64,000 nt of DNA, taken from assembly GCA_964016875.1 (NCBI GenBank), contig OZ024720.1, positions 40,701,106 through 40,765,105 of the forward strand. The letters are read 5' to 3'. The first letter of the stretch is position 1, and every line of letters begins with the position of its first letter. Below, in pieces: positions 54,469 through 64,000 of this stretch. A program made the translations under genes and the position numbers. This stretch comes from Fallopia convolvulus (taxonomy: Eukaryota > Streptophyta > Magnoliopsida > Caryophyllales > Polygonaceae). The notes beneath the pieces were generated by a model. The model was given only the letters and a program-made list of their open reading frames with translations, had not been told where the DNA came from and did not search any database.

Positions 54469-55624
54469 CTAATCCCGATTGTTGGAAGGTCCCAAAATTT
54501 GGAGAGATTGAGATGATCTAGCTCCCCTTCGAGGACAATGTTTACGTGTTTGTCCTTCCTCCTTACACGTGAAGCACTTCTTTCTCTCATCGGGGCAGTC
54601 TTTGTTGACATGACCTAACTCTCCACAATTATAGCAAGTTATTGCACCCTTTTGGGATTTAGACCCTTTAGAAGCGTTGGTCATGTTTGACTCAAATTTT
54701 CCTTTCTTTGAGCATCTTGACTTCTGTGGGGACTGGGGACGCTAGCCTCTTGAATCCACCTTGGATTTGGGGATGGGATTTCCCTCCAGCATTCCTTTTC
54801 AGCTCAGATTCATTTAGGATGGACTTGATGCGGTAAGCAGCATCGACATACTCTTCCAATGTCGAGAAGTAGTGGTTCACCATCCATGGTTTGATGGCAT
54901 CACTCATCCACTTATGGAAGCGACGAATTTTTTGTTCTTTGGTGGAGATCTCAAGCCCAGCATATTGGAGTAACTGATTAAACTTCTTTGCTCGCTCTAA
55001 GACACTTAGCCCTTCCACTCTAGGAGAATACAACTCCTCCATCTTCTCGTCCTTCATGGCGGGTGAGAAGAAACGGCCCGTCATCTTTTCCTTGAACATT
55101 TCGCAGTTCAGTTCAAGATGTTCTGCCAGCTTCGAAACTTCCCACCATTCACTGGCTTCTTTATTAAGCTTCAAGGCTGCTAGATGCACTTTGTCAGCTT
55201 CCGAACAATGCACATTCCTCAATAATCTCTCAACATGGGAGAACCAATAGTAGATGCTAGCAGGTTCCCCAGTGCCATCAAAAGTATCAAGTTTCATTGC
55301 ACTGAAGGTTTTTAATGCGGTAGAAAAGCTTGACCCATCTTTTTGGCCATGGATATCATTGACCCTTCTATCTTCATCTGGATTTGTTTCAGCTATATTT
55401 GGTTGAGTAGGTATGACCTCATGCACAGCATCTTGCATTGACTGTTGAATCATTCTCCTAAAAGCGGCAATTATAGCATCATTGGGAGATATATGTTGTT
55501 TTGTAATAGGCACACAATTCTCTCTTTGTTGCTCCCCAATTCTAGATTCCACCTCATCAATCTCACCCCTAGTTGGGGCATTATTCACATTGTTCACGTA
55601 GCTAATCCCTCGAGTGGTAACCAT
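54469..55624 (-). pseudogene. gag: Gag of E, frameshifted
   Basis: Start ATG at 55624 (MVTTRGISYVNN). The gag core contains KLDTFDGTGEPASIYYWF, EKMTGRFFSPAMKDEKM and KFNQLLQYAGLEIS. A frameshift near 54690 precedes two zinc knuckles: CYNCGELGHVNKDC (intact) and CFTCKEEGQTRKHC (His replaced by Gln). Typical of chromovirus-like gypsy Gags, which are fused to pol; here nothing follows. Confidence 0.82.
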
Positions 55625-55859
55625 CTGAAAAGTCGAATATCCAATTTTTCCAATTAAAAAACATTTGTATATGCAAGATGTGAACATATGGGAAAGGAAA
55701 TCAACATCCTATTGACATGTGAATGGATTTCATGCAACCATTTTCCACTTCTACCGAAAGGAGATGTTACCACAAAATACGAGGGGAAGAAACAACCTTA
55801 CAATTGGTCCAACCATCCTATGGTTTTTCGAACGCAATAATCTAGTTGAGTGGACTACT

Positions 55860-56653
55860 TGTTGAAAGGGTTTCTCGGCCAACAAATAAATTTGTAAGTC
55901 AAGACCCCGCTGAGTACAGTGGAGTCAGGATCGTTCCACAGGAAGCAAGATTGTTTGTCTATCAATCTAATAAAAATCAAACAAAATCAAACACAAGCAC
56001 CCACGAGATGCCTCGTTAACGACCTTGTCAGGATCGTTACCGAACAACCGAACACAAAAATACTAACTAACGACCTAATTAAATTCCAATTAATACTCGG
56101 TACTGAAGCAAGTACTCAGCAACGAAGATTTACCAGAAATAATTCAATTAAAACAAAAATCTAGGATAAGGGACACTACAACATAGCCAAGCATAAGAAT
56201 TCGTAAGAAGATAAGATCATGCCTTCAAATAGATAGAGTCATCAACTTTCATTGACTTAACAAGTAAATTAATCTACTTTCATAAACTAAATCATTCAAT
56301 AATAAAATAATAATCCGAAAATCTTTCTCTTCGTGGCCTCGTTAACGACCCTTCATAGCCTCGTTAACGAGCCTGGGGTTTGTTTTCTTCAACACCTCCT
56401 CTTGTACTCTCGAACTTCGACTTCTTAAATCTTGCACTTTCCCGTCCTTCACTATGATGCTCCAAATTCAGCTCCATTTAGCTCCTTTTCTCACTAAAAT
56501 CTGCAAAATACACAAAATAGCGTAGATTCCACTCTTTTCATAGATTTATGCAAAACTAACTCAAAATACTCAAAACTAAACCTAAACTAGACAAAACTAA
56601 ACCTAATAAACAAAGAAAACCTATCAAAAACTATACTAAAAATGCGAACATTA
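55860..56653 (-). repeat. 3' LTR of D2 with a 0.7-kb internal deletion
   Basis: 794 bp. It aligns with the D1 LTR at both ends but lacks the part equal to D1 5812-6510, joined at a shared AAT. The missing part holds the TATA box. Palindromes at 56013/56034 and 56339/56361. Confidence 0.85.
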
Positions 56654-56668
56654 AAATACCCCATACTT
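56654..56668 (-). other. Polypurine tract of D2
   Basis: AAGTATGGGGTATTT on the minus strand, directly before the LTR. Confidence 0.7.
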
Positions 56669-58376
56669 AGACTTGCTTGTCCTCAAGCAATAAACAAGAT
56701 ACTAACCAAAACCAAAACAAATCATGCTTATTAAGACATAGCCATCTTCTAAAAAGCAACATCTACACATAAGAAAATTATAGCAAAAAGACTATTAACA
56801 TCCTCACACATATATGCACTCAAATAGACATAAAATAATACAATCCAACCTCTCAAGGGATATAATGTGTTTCACTCAACTCTCAAGTGTTTGGGCTTAT
56901 AATTTCAATCTCTCAACTCATCTTGTATACAAAAACTCATAGAAATTGGAACTTATATCACCAATACTCTCCACCCAAGATTTGTCAAAACAAGCAAAGA
57001 ATCATCAAGAGAACTTAGGCTCAATGAAAAACTTCATAGAAGTTTCCATTCGGCCGGGTTGTAATGGGGCTTGGTAATAACAATAAGGCGTGGAAAATAT
57101 TTTGGTCATGTGGTGCTAATAATATCCGGGAATCAAAGACTCCTAAAACCTCACACATCCAAAACTCTCATAAAAACATATACCAAACTCACTTTTCATA
57201 TTATGCACACTCATTTTTACTCACCCTTTATCATCCTAGAAAGTCTCATAATAATAGTAAAAGAATGTCTTGATATTATCTTTAAACACAAATGCACTTC
57301 AACTTTTCCTCTCTTTTTTTTTCCTTTTTTTTTTCTTTTTTCTCTTTTTTTTCTTCTCGCTGCCTCGTTAACGAACCCACATCCGGGTCGTTAACGATCC
57401 ACCGTATACATTTCTTTCCTTTAAAACTTTATTTTGTGCATCTTTTTATCAAGAGACCTTTCTTACATGTAATAACAAGAGACTTCCAATCTACCCTTCC
57501 CAAATACCCTTCAATTCAAGCAAATATAAACTCTTTTCTTTTTAACAAAACACAAAACTTTACCTCTCCAATCTAAGTAATATTCCCGGATAGGGTCAAG
57601 CTTATCTCGGCTAGGGAATAATTTTTGTGGAGCTAAAAATAAAAGGTTTCAGGCCAGAATTGGTTATCAAAAGAAGGAATGATGTAAAGGTAGATAGGGG
57701 ATAATAGGGCTCATAAAAATAAGTTCTCCATCATATGATTTTCACAAGTAATGAACTAAAAATCTTATAAGGGTCTCAAGAAATAGATAACCATCACAAT
57801 TCCAAGAGATAATATGCATAAAGAGAGTAAATCACACAAAAAAGAAGAGGGATTTATAAATGTTCTCCCTATAAGGCCAAAAATTTTCTCACAAGGTAGA
57901 TTTTTGTTGGATTGCATCATCTATGCTATAAAGTATATGTGCTCAATTTCATCTTAATGCTATTCTCTTCTAAAAACAATAATTTCAATTTTTAAGAATC
58001 CGGTTATACTTTCAAAGACATATTTGCAAGGAATTATATGATTAAACTAGTGATTGCTATCATAGAACTTTTAAGAAGGGATATCTATCAATTCTAAACT
58101 CTTTTTGGATTTTTAAATTTTTCAATTTTTTTTGTTTTTTTCGATTTTTTTCAATGTAAAGGAAATAACAACTACATAGAACACAAAAAACACTTAGGAC
58201 ATGATTTTTCTACTTTCTCCCCACCCCATACTTAAAATTACAGTGTCCCCACTGTAAGAAAAATAAGAAGAAGAGGGAAAAGAAATAGAAAAGAAAACAA
58301 AAAATTAAAAAGAAAAAGAAGAACATAAAACTTACAAAAGTGGAAACAAGGAAAGGAAACTTCATCTTGAGCTTGA
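56669..58376 (-). other. 3' untranslated region of D2
   Basis: 1.7 kb without ORF, homologous to C 38649-40466; contains a T-rich stretch (57305-57360) and a palindrome pair (57365/57388). Confidence 0.55.
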
Positions 58377-59987
58377 TCAACGGTTCGGTGGAGGAAAATA
58401 GTGCTCAAAGTTCCCCATGAAGTCATACATCGTCCTCCAACGCTCAGCATCCTCTGCCTCTCTCTGACGCTGCCTCTCATCTTCCCTCGACATGCGAGCG
58501 GAATAGACGGTTTCCCATCTATCCATCCTCCGATGAATGTGATCGGTCTGGAGGTGAAGTTGCTGCATCCGTGCAGAAAGATCCTCGGCCCATGGTGGTG
58601 GTATGCTCGATCTTGCGTACTCGGGCTGAGGAGGCGGTGGGTAGTGAGGCTGGAAATGGTCTTGATACATCACCGGGTTGTAAGGCATTAAGCCATATGC
58701 ATGAGGGTCGACAGGAGCTGGTGGAGGGTCGACAGGAGCTTGCGGCACCTCGTTAACGAAGCTGGTTGCCTCATTAACAGTGTTGGGTGGCTGCTGGAAA
58801 TGGTCGTTAACGACCCTGGTTGGCTCGTCGACGAAGATGTGGCCTCCTAATTCCTCCGTCTCCATGTCTTCTTCTTCAAAGTTGAGCTCCTCAGTGCCGC
58901 CCTCGGTGTCGGCTTCCTCGGTGTCATTGCCCACTACCTCGGTATCCTCTTGCTCATCTTCTTCTTCATATTCATCCACGTCGTCTCGCTCAAACCGGGT
59001 GTGACAAGGCCTAAGCGAGAGCTCATCCTCCGGTTTTGGCTCCAATGGGTAAGGCTGGCCCGTCCACACTTCGTACCAATTCGGTACGTAGAGTAGCTCG
59101 TACATGTCGAGGGAAGGTATGACTATTTGATCTCGAACCTTCACCTTGTAGCCTCCCTCGGCTTGCACGAAAATCCCGGCACTATACCAATAGTTTTTGT
59201 TGAGGAGTTGAGCGTGGGCCGGTGTGTAGCGGGTGAGATCCACTCCAAGATTCTTAGCCAAGAGGCTAACCAAATTGCCACACCACACCTCCTTGGACTT
59301 GGTGGACTTCTCGACATAGTAGAGCCATTCATACCCCAAATTCAAGGGGCCGGGCTCCTCGAAGAGGATGTTGCAGAAGCAAGCGACTTCCGTTCTTGTA
59401 GGCCGGTTCAACTCTTTCTTCGGCCAAAATGTTGCGGCGAGGACTCTCAAGATAATCCGGAAGATGGGGTTGACGATGTTTGCCCCGGATAGTGCCGCAG
59501 TAGAGGATTGAACCTCTCCGGTGATGTAGCTCCAAGTGCGGGTCACTCGGTAGTCCTTCAAGCTATAGTCCCTTGTCGGGTTTGGGAGCTCCAAGATTGC
59601 ATTGAACTCCGCCATGGTGAAGTCACGGTCCTCGTTACCGAGCCGGAACCGAATGCGTCCCGCCGAGATCTTCGACGAGAAATTGGTCTCCAAGGTGGCC
59701 AAGAACTCGGATGTGAGGGTCGGGTAATGTGGCAAGCTCTCTTGCTTCAATAAGTGTGCGGCCCCAAGGATGATGAAGGCTTCCTTGACATCCGTGTAGA
59801 TGCCCGTAGAGACGGCGCTAGACTTTGAGAACCATCGGGTGTAATGGTCCTTCTCCAAAAAATCTCGGTAGCGCCGTACTTGGCTCTGACTGCTCAAAAT
59901 CACATCGTCCATACGGGGTGGAGATGGAAACCTGTGGTTCCTCCTCTTCTTCTGGGCTCGGGTAGCGGGTCTGCTTGAACTAGCCAT
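58377..59987 (-). CDS. Accessory ORF of D2, intact
   Basis: 536 residues from ATG at 59987 (MASSSRPATRAQKKRR), preferred over an upstream Met because D1 and C start at the same peptide. Basic N-terminus, then the plant transposon domain at about 45-290 (SEFLATLETNF, GRIRFRLGNEDRDFTMAEFN, WSYITGEVQSS, IVNPIFRIILRVLAATFWP). An acidic tract follows, then a linker with 7-residue VND/VNE/VDP repeats encoded by the palindromic units. The C-terminal helix ends HYFPPPNR, also found in C. No signal peptide, no membrane span. Conservation between C and D suggests the protein is useful to the element; its task is unknown. Confidence 0.82.
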   Translation of the reverse strand: MASSSRPATRAQKKRRNHRFPSPPRMDDVILSSQSQVRRYRDFLEKDHYTRWFSKSSAVSTGIYTDVKEAFIILGAAHLLKQESLPHYPTLTSEFLATLETNFSSKISAGRIRFRLGNEDRDFTMAEFNAILELPNPTRDYSLKDYRVTRTWSYITGEVQSSTAALSGANIVNPIFRIILRVLAATFWPKKELNRPTRTEVACFCNILFEEPGPLNLGYEWLYYVEKSTKSKEVWCGNLVSLLAKNLGVDLTRYTPAHAQLLNKNYWYSAGIFVQAEGGYKVKVRDQIVIPSLDMYELLYVPNWYEVWTGQPYPLEPKPEDELSLRPCHTRFERDDVDEYEEEDEQEDTEVVGNDTEEADTEGGTEELNFEEEDMETEELGGHIFVDEPTRVVNDHFQQPPNTVNEATSFVNEVPQAPVDPPPAPVDPHAYGLMPYNPVMYQDHFQPHYPPPPQPEYARSSIPPPWAEDLSARMQQLHLQTDHIHRRMDRWETVYSARMSREDERQRQREAEDAERWRTMYDFMGNFEHYFPPPNR

Positions 59988-61137
59988 GGATCCTACAAAA
60001 TAATCAAAAATTTCCAAGATAAGATCCATTCAAAAATAATAGGTACGAGACCCCATACTCGGTCTCAAAATTAACCTCAGAATTATTCGTAAACTGCCCA
60101 ATTGGGTTGTTCACGAGTCTGGGCTCGTATCGGTCAATGATGAAGTGCAGGGTCGTTAACGAGCCTGGGTGGGTCGTTAACGAGCCGCCGAGAGCAAAAC
60201 CAGAAATTTCCGAAATTTATCTACCTCTAATTCAGCACAAATCAAGCATGCAATCTTATAATATTCTCCATAAGTCCCCTTTAGGGTAAAAGCACCCCAT
60301 ACTTACTCAATTACCCATCCCGAACATGCTAAGAATTACCCGGAATTTTGACATGCAAAGTTCAAACTTTTAGATCTAGAACAAGAAAAATTCATGCTTT
60401 CCTAACTAGAGAATTACAATAGCTAATCTAACATGAATAATCTTTCCTAAAACATGAACAACTAAGCACAATCAAGAATTTTTAGAACGGAATTTAAGCA
60501 TGCTCATCGATCTCCCTAAAAATCATGATTCAAGATATGAAATTTAACCCTATAGATAATCAATCATGCAATTTCAAGCAAGGGTTTAGAAATCATACCG
60601 GAGAACCGAGAATTTAAAGAACAAGGGTCGGAATCGGGGTAGTTAACGAGCTCGTCGTCGACGGTGTGCGGCTTCCGAACTCCGGTAACGATGGCGTCTC
60701 CGGCGGTCGTTAGTGTGGGAATTCCGACTCGGTGGGAGAGAAAGGAGAGGGATTGAGAGAGGTTTGGGTTCGAGAGTGAATTTTGAAGGGATTGTGGTAG
60801 AATTTTGGGAGGGGTAGAAGGGTTTATATAGGAAGGGTAAGGGTAGAAGGGGTGGCGGCTAGGGTTTAAAAAATTTAACTAGGTTAGAATTACTTACCTG
60901 CCCCGTATTGTGACGAATCGGGTCGTCCGAACCGGGTCGTTAACGACCCTGGGTGGGTCGTTAACGAGCCGCCGTGGCCTTCTTGAGTGATTCTTCGACC
61001 CCTTTTTCCTGAAATCTTTGTTAGCTCAAATGTCTAATTTCTATCCTATTTAAAACTAAAAAATAAAAATAAAAGAAAGCTAAGAAATAATCTAAGAAGA
61101 AGAGAAAAATAAAATAAACTAGACCTATTCTAAAAAG
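59988..61137 (-). other. D2 non-coding spacer
   Basis: Equivalent to 1408-2564 in D1; palindrome pairs at 60153/60174 and 60937/60958. Confidence 0.6.
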
Positions 61138-61170
61138 CGGTTTGCCTCCCGTAAGCGCTATGTTTAACGT
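61138..61170 (-). promoter_or_regulatory. Double-hairpin element in D2
   Basis: Same block as D1 and C. The first stem has one mismatch (CGGTTTGCCTCCCG); in the second, GTCG-TTAGCT-CGAC keeps its stem. Confidence 0.45.
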
Positions 61171-61271
61171 CGTTAGCTCGACGAGCTCTCTTGCTAGTCT
61201 CATGGTGGTTCGTGTATGGCCGTGTTGGGGTCTTGAGATACCCTGCTTGTAACCTTACTGTCTCTGTGCAC

Positions 61272-63815
61272 TTAAATTGCTAAATTAGGGCCTTTTTCTT
61301 CTATCAGCAAGCTCGATATCCCTGGATTGTTAGTGTAGTCCGAAAGCCAAGGTGGTTTGGACTTTTCTGTAACCTCTGTAGTACGGCCTTTGTGCATGTG
61401 AGAATCAGTGATCGACAGATGTGGCTCGGTAGGGACTGTGGTGTCGAGTTCGGGTTGAGTCAACTCTAGTTGTGCCACTCCAATTGGGTCGTTGGCTTTT
61501 TGATCTAAATTGAATTCCACCCGTTCCTCTCCTATATCAAAAGTGAGGAGTCCCTTTCGCACATCAACTCTTGCTCCTTCTGTAGCTAAGAATGGTCGCC
61601 CGAGAATTATGGGGACATGAGGGTCTTTAGGCATATCAAGGACAATAAAATCATTCGGTATAAAGAATTTCCCGACTTGGATAGGGTAATCGTCCACTAC
61701 TCCTGTGGCCTTGACACTTGACCCATCTGCCATGTACAGATTCATGTCTACCGGTTCTAGTGGTCCCATATTGGCTTTAGACCATATTGAGAGCGGAACA
61801 AGACTAGCATTGGCACCAAGATCGCATAAAGCCTTGAACTTGTGGTTGCCTATGCCGATTGTGATTGCAAACCTCCCGGGATCTCCAAGCTTTTCTGGAA
61901 GAGTTATGGATCTGACCTCGTCCTGCAGCTCTGTAATAGATCTTTTCATGCTAAGAATATCTTTCAAGAATTTTGTGTAAGCCGGCATTTCGCTTAGGGC
62001 CTCAGCGAATAGGATGGAAATATTAATGCCTTGAAGAATTTTAACGAAACGCTTGAACTTACTCTCAGTAGAGTCCATAGATTTCTTAGTTGGAAATGGA
62101 AGAGTTTTCACCATTCTCGGAACCAAGTTGGGCTCGAGAGGTGAGAGTACCGGGTCGACAGTGGGGTCGTTCAGTGTCCTCGGCGGGTCGTTACCGACCC
62201 TGATAGGGTCGTTAACTACCCTGGGATTCAGAGGAGGGCTCAGATTAGTAGACTTACCTGGGTTAGGATCGTCAGGGATCCTTGTAACCCGGTACTAGCT
62301 CTCGCTGGCTTGTAGGCTGGGTTACAAGCCATCCTGGCTTGTAGGCTCGGTACTAGCTCTCGCTGGCTCGTTAACGAGCTGTTTTGCGAGGTCCTTTTCC
62401 TCCTTCTCTTCAGCTTGAACTCTCTCCGGTAGTGTCTTCCCGCTTCTGAGGTGTACCGCTGCTATTTGGCCTCTAGGGTTCTCCTCGGGGCGGCCCTGGA
62501 GTTGCCCTTGTGGTCTTGGAATCCGTGCGGCAAGGTCTCCTAGTTGGGAATCAACACTCCTCTTCCAAATATCGAACTCTCCCCATCCTTTATCCTGGCA
62601 GTTCAGCTTGGCTTGGACGTCATCAACCTTGTTGTTCACTCCGTTGATGCTCTCTTTAATCTCCTGAACCCATGACGGCGTCTCTTGATGGCCTGGAGGT
62701 CGATATGGTGCAAGTCGTCTATCTTGTGGGGGCCCTGTGTAATTGTGATTTGTATTCTGATTGCCCCATGGTGGATAGTTGCTTGACCTATCATTATAAT
62801 TAGGTTGGTTCCTGTAGGGTCCTCTCATGTAATTCATCTCATCTATTGTCTCAGCGGTTCTAACCTGCTCAATGTTAGTGCAAGCAAAAGTACTATGCGC
62901 AGAAGAACCACATTCTTGACATGATTGAGAGGATTTCAGAAAACTTACTTGTTTCCTCAAACGGTTGACCTCATCTTGTAAGAATTGATTTTTAACATCG
63001 GGGTCAACTTCATCTCGGTTGGGCACATAGAGACGTATTTGAGTTTGTGGAGCCTGCTGGGTTCCGTACATAGCATCGTAATTCGCCATCTTGTCCAACA
63101 GTTCCCACTCCTCTGTCGGGTTCATCTCTATAAAACCGCACGCAATATGCGTGTTGATGCGGTTCTTGGTCTCCGCGTTGATACCCTGGAAAAAGATTTC
63201 TTGCAATACATATAAAGGTTGCCCATGAGTAGGGCATTGTCTAAGCATCTCTTTAAATCTTTCCCATGTTTCAACAAATGTTTCATTAGGCAACTGGTGA
63301 TAAGAGGTGATGCGTTTCCTTAACTCCGTTGTCTTAGCAGGAGGGAAAAACTTTGTAAGAAATTGATCATACAAAGCTTTCCAAGTCCTGATAGACTTAG
63401 AAGGTAGGCTCTCTAACCAGTTCAGGGCCTTTCCAGTAAGTGACCATCTAAAAGCTTTTAACAGAACATATTCTAGCGAGACACCTTCAGCAGCTATGGT
63501 GTCACATAAATCAAGAAAATTTCTAATATGCTCCATAGGGCACTCAGCAGGTTTCCCTTCAAACTGAGCCCGTTTGATTAAGGATATAAATTGAGACTTG
63601 ATCTCAAAAGGTTTCTCTATCGCAGGAAGCACAATAGGAGATTCTGGCACCCTCAGTTCCGGATGCATGTATTGCTTGGCATTCCTTGGATAGGCATTTA
63701 GCTCTTCTTGCAGTCGAGCCTTGTCTGCGTCTGCGCCGTCATTCTCGGCTTTCAGTGCCTCCATCTGGGTCCGGAGGATCTCTAACTCTCGAGCCATCTC
63801 TTCAGCTGTGGCCAT
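61272..63815 (-). pseudogene. gag: Gag-protease ORF of D2, stopped by a local duplication
   Basis: Start ATG at 63815 (MATAEEMAREL); the frame is open further upstream to 63950. Coiled coil, gag core (LPNETFVETWERFKEML), CCHC knuckle (CQECGSSAHSTFAC), then a TAA and a TAG within a 48-nt segment (about 62283-62330) that replaces 12 nt of D1. The original frame resumes with NDP repeats and the protease (CDLGANASLVPLS, PIILGRPFLAT) to 61272. Apart from the insert the frame is intact, so inactivation looks recent. Confidence 0.85.
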
Positions 63816-64000
63816 GGCTTGGTTTTCTCGGAGTCGGTGCAGGGAAGGTTCGGGTTCTGAGTAATAACTGGAGCTATCAAACTGAAGCCTTCTTCGTTCT
63901 ACCGGTATACAATGAGAAAACAAACAAAGAAAACAAAAAATTAAAAACAAAAACGGGGTCGGGCTATTCCGGATCCCAAAGATAAACTAACAACTCGTTG

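Larger units (their letters stand above)
50482..55859 (-). mobile_element. Element E: truncated gypsy element with large LTR
   Basis: On the minus strand: leader, gag (55624-54469), about 1.6 kb without any pol domain, a purine tract, then an LTR starting TGTAATAACC at 52794. D2 has cut off its 5' LTR. The Gag and LTR style fit a Tekay/Del-like gypsy, which is inference. The lower limit of the LTR is not clear; 50482-51770 may be LTR or older DNA. Confidence 0.6.
55860..64000 (-). mobile_element. Family D copy 2: pol-less Athila-like element (partial)
   Basis: 3' LTR (55860-56653), polypurine tract, 3' UTR, accessory ORF, spacer, hairpin element, gag-protease ORF. The window ends within the sequence that precedes the primer-binding site in D1, so the 5' LTR lies outside. 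It is inserted in the leader of E; the left target flank is CTACT (55855-55859). It lacks pol like D1. Confidence 0.9.

Noticed and set aside
1..64000. CRISPR array, bacterial operon or phage
   Set aside because: Repeats are dispersed palindromes and LTRs; all coding parts are plant retroelement proteins.

Overview
The window is a stretch of flowering-plant (probably eudicot) nuclear heterochromatin built almost entirely of retrotransposons nested in each other. I see no intact host gene, tRNA, rRNA or CRISPR array. The diagnostic features are plant-type Ty3/gypsy and Ty1/copia Gag-Pol proteins, tRNA-Asp and tRNA-iMet primer-binding sites, a long-TIR Mutator-like element with a 9-bp target duplication, and a hAT-type MITE.

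Layout: (1) 1-6866, family D copy 1 (D1), an Athila-like gypsy element on the minus strand, cut by the window start. It carries Gag-protease and a downstream accessory ORF but no RT, RNase H or integrase. (2) 6867-7566, degenerate non-coding DNA. (3) about 7590-15062, an old truncated Ty1/copia element (F, minus). It is split by a solo-LTR-like insert (G, 9942-14120), which is itself split by a non-autonomous MULE (11477-12803). (4) 15624-15692 plus 26610-27150, remnants of one minus-strand coiled-coil pseudogene split by the next element. (5) 15693-26609, a complete SIRE-type copia element (A, plus): two 1058-bp LTRs with about 4 differences, ATATA target duplication, open gag, pol and a third ORF. 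(6) 27490-37386, an older SIRE relative (B, plus, TSD GATGG) with stop codons and a 3' deletion. (7) 37513-50476, a complete but decayed Athila-like element (C, minus, TSD GCAAT). It still has gag, PR, RT, RNase H, IN and the accessory ORF, and it contains a 175-bp hAT MITE. (8) about 50482-55859, a truncated gypsy element (E, minus) with gag, one LTR, a tRNA-like SINE head and a 54-bp perfect palindrome. (9) 55860-64000, a second copy of family D (D2, minus), ending just before its primer-binding site.

How the parts relate: C looks like the pol-bearing type of element from which the pol-less family D is derived. D keeps the packaging and protease part, the LTR/PBS and the accessory ORF, and would need RT and integrase in trans. 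The accessory ORFs of the gypsy elements (C, D) and of the copia SIRE elements (A, B) appear to carry the same plant-specific domain, although the superfamilies differ.

The most unusual signal is a dispersed palindromic decamer, TCGTTAACGA in family D and TCGGTACCGA in element C. It occurs again and again as pairs spaced 21 bp apart, in LTRs, untranslated leaders and coding regions alike, where it reads as a 7-residue repeat. The two family versions differ by a symmetric pair of substitutions that keeps the dyad. All repeat counts and divergences were made by eye.
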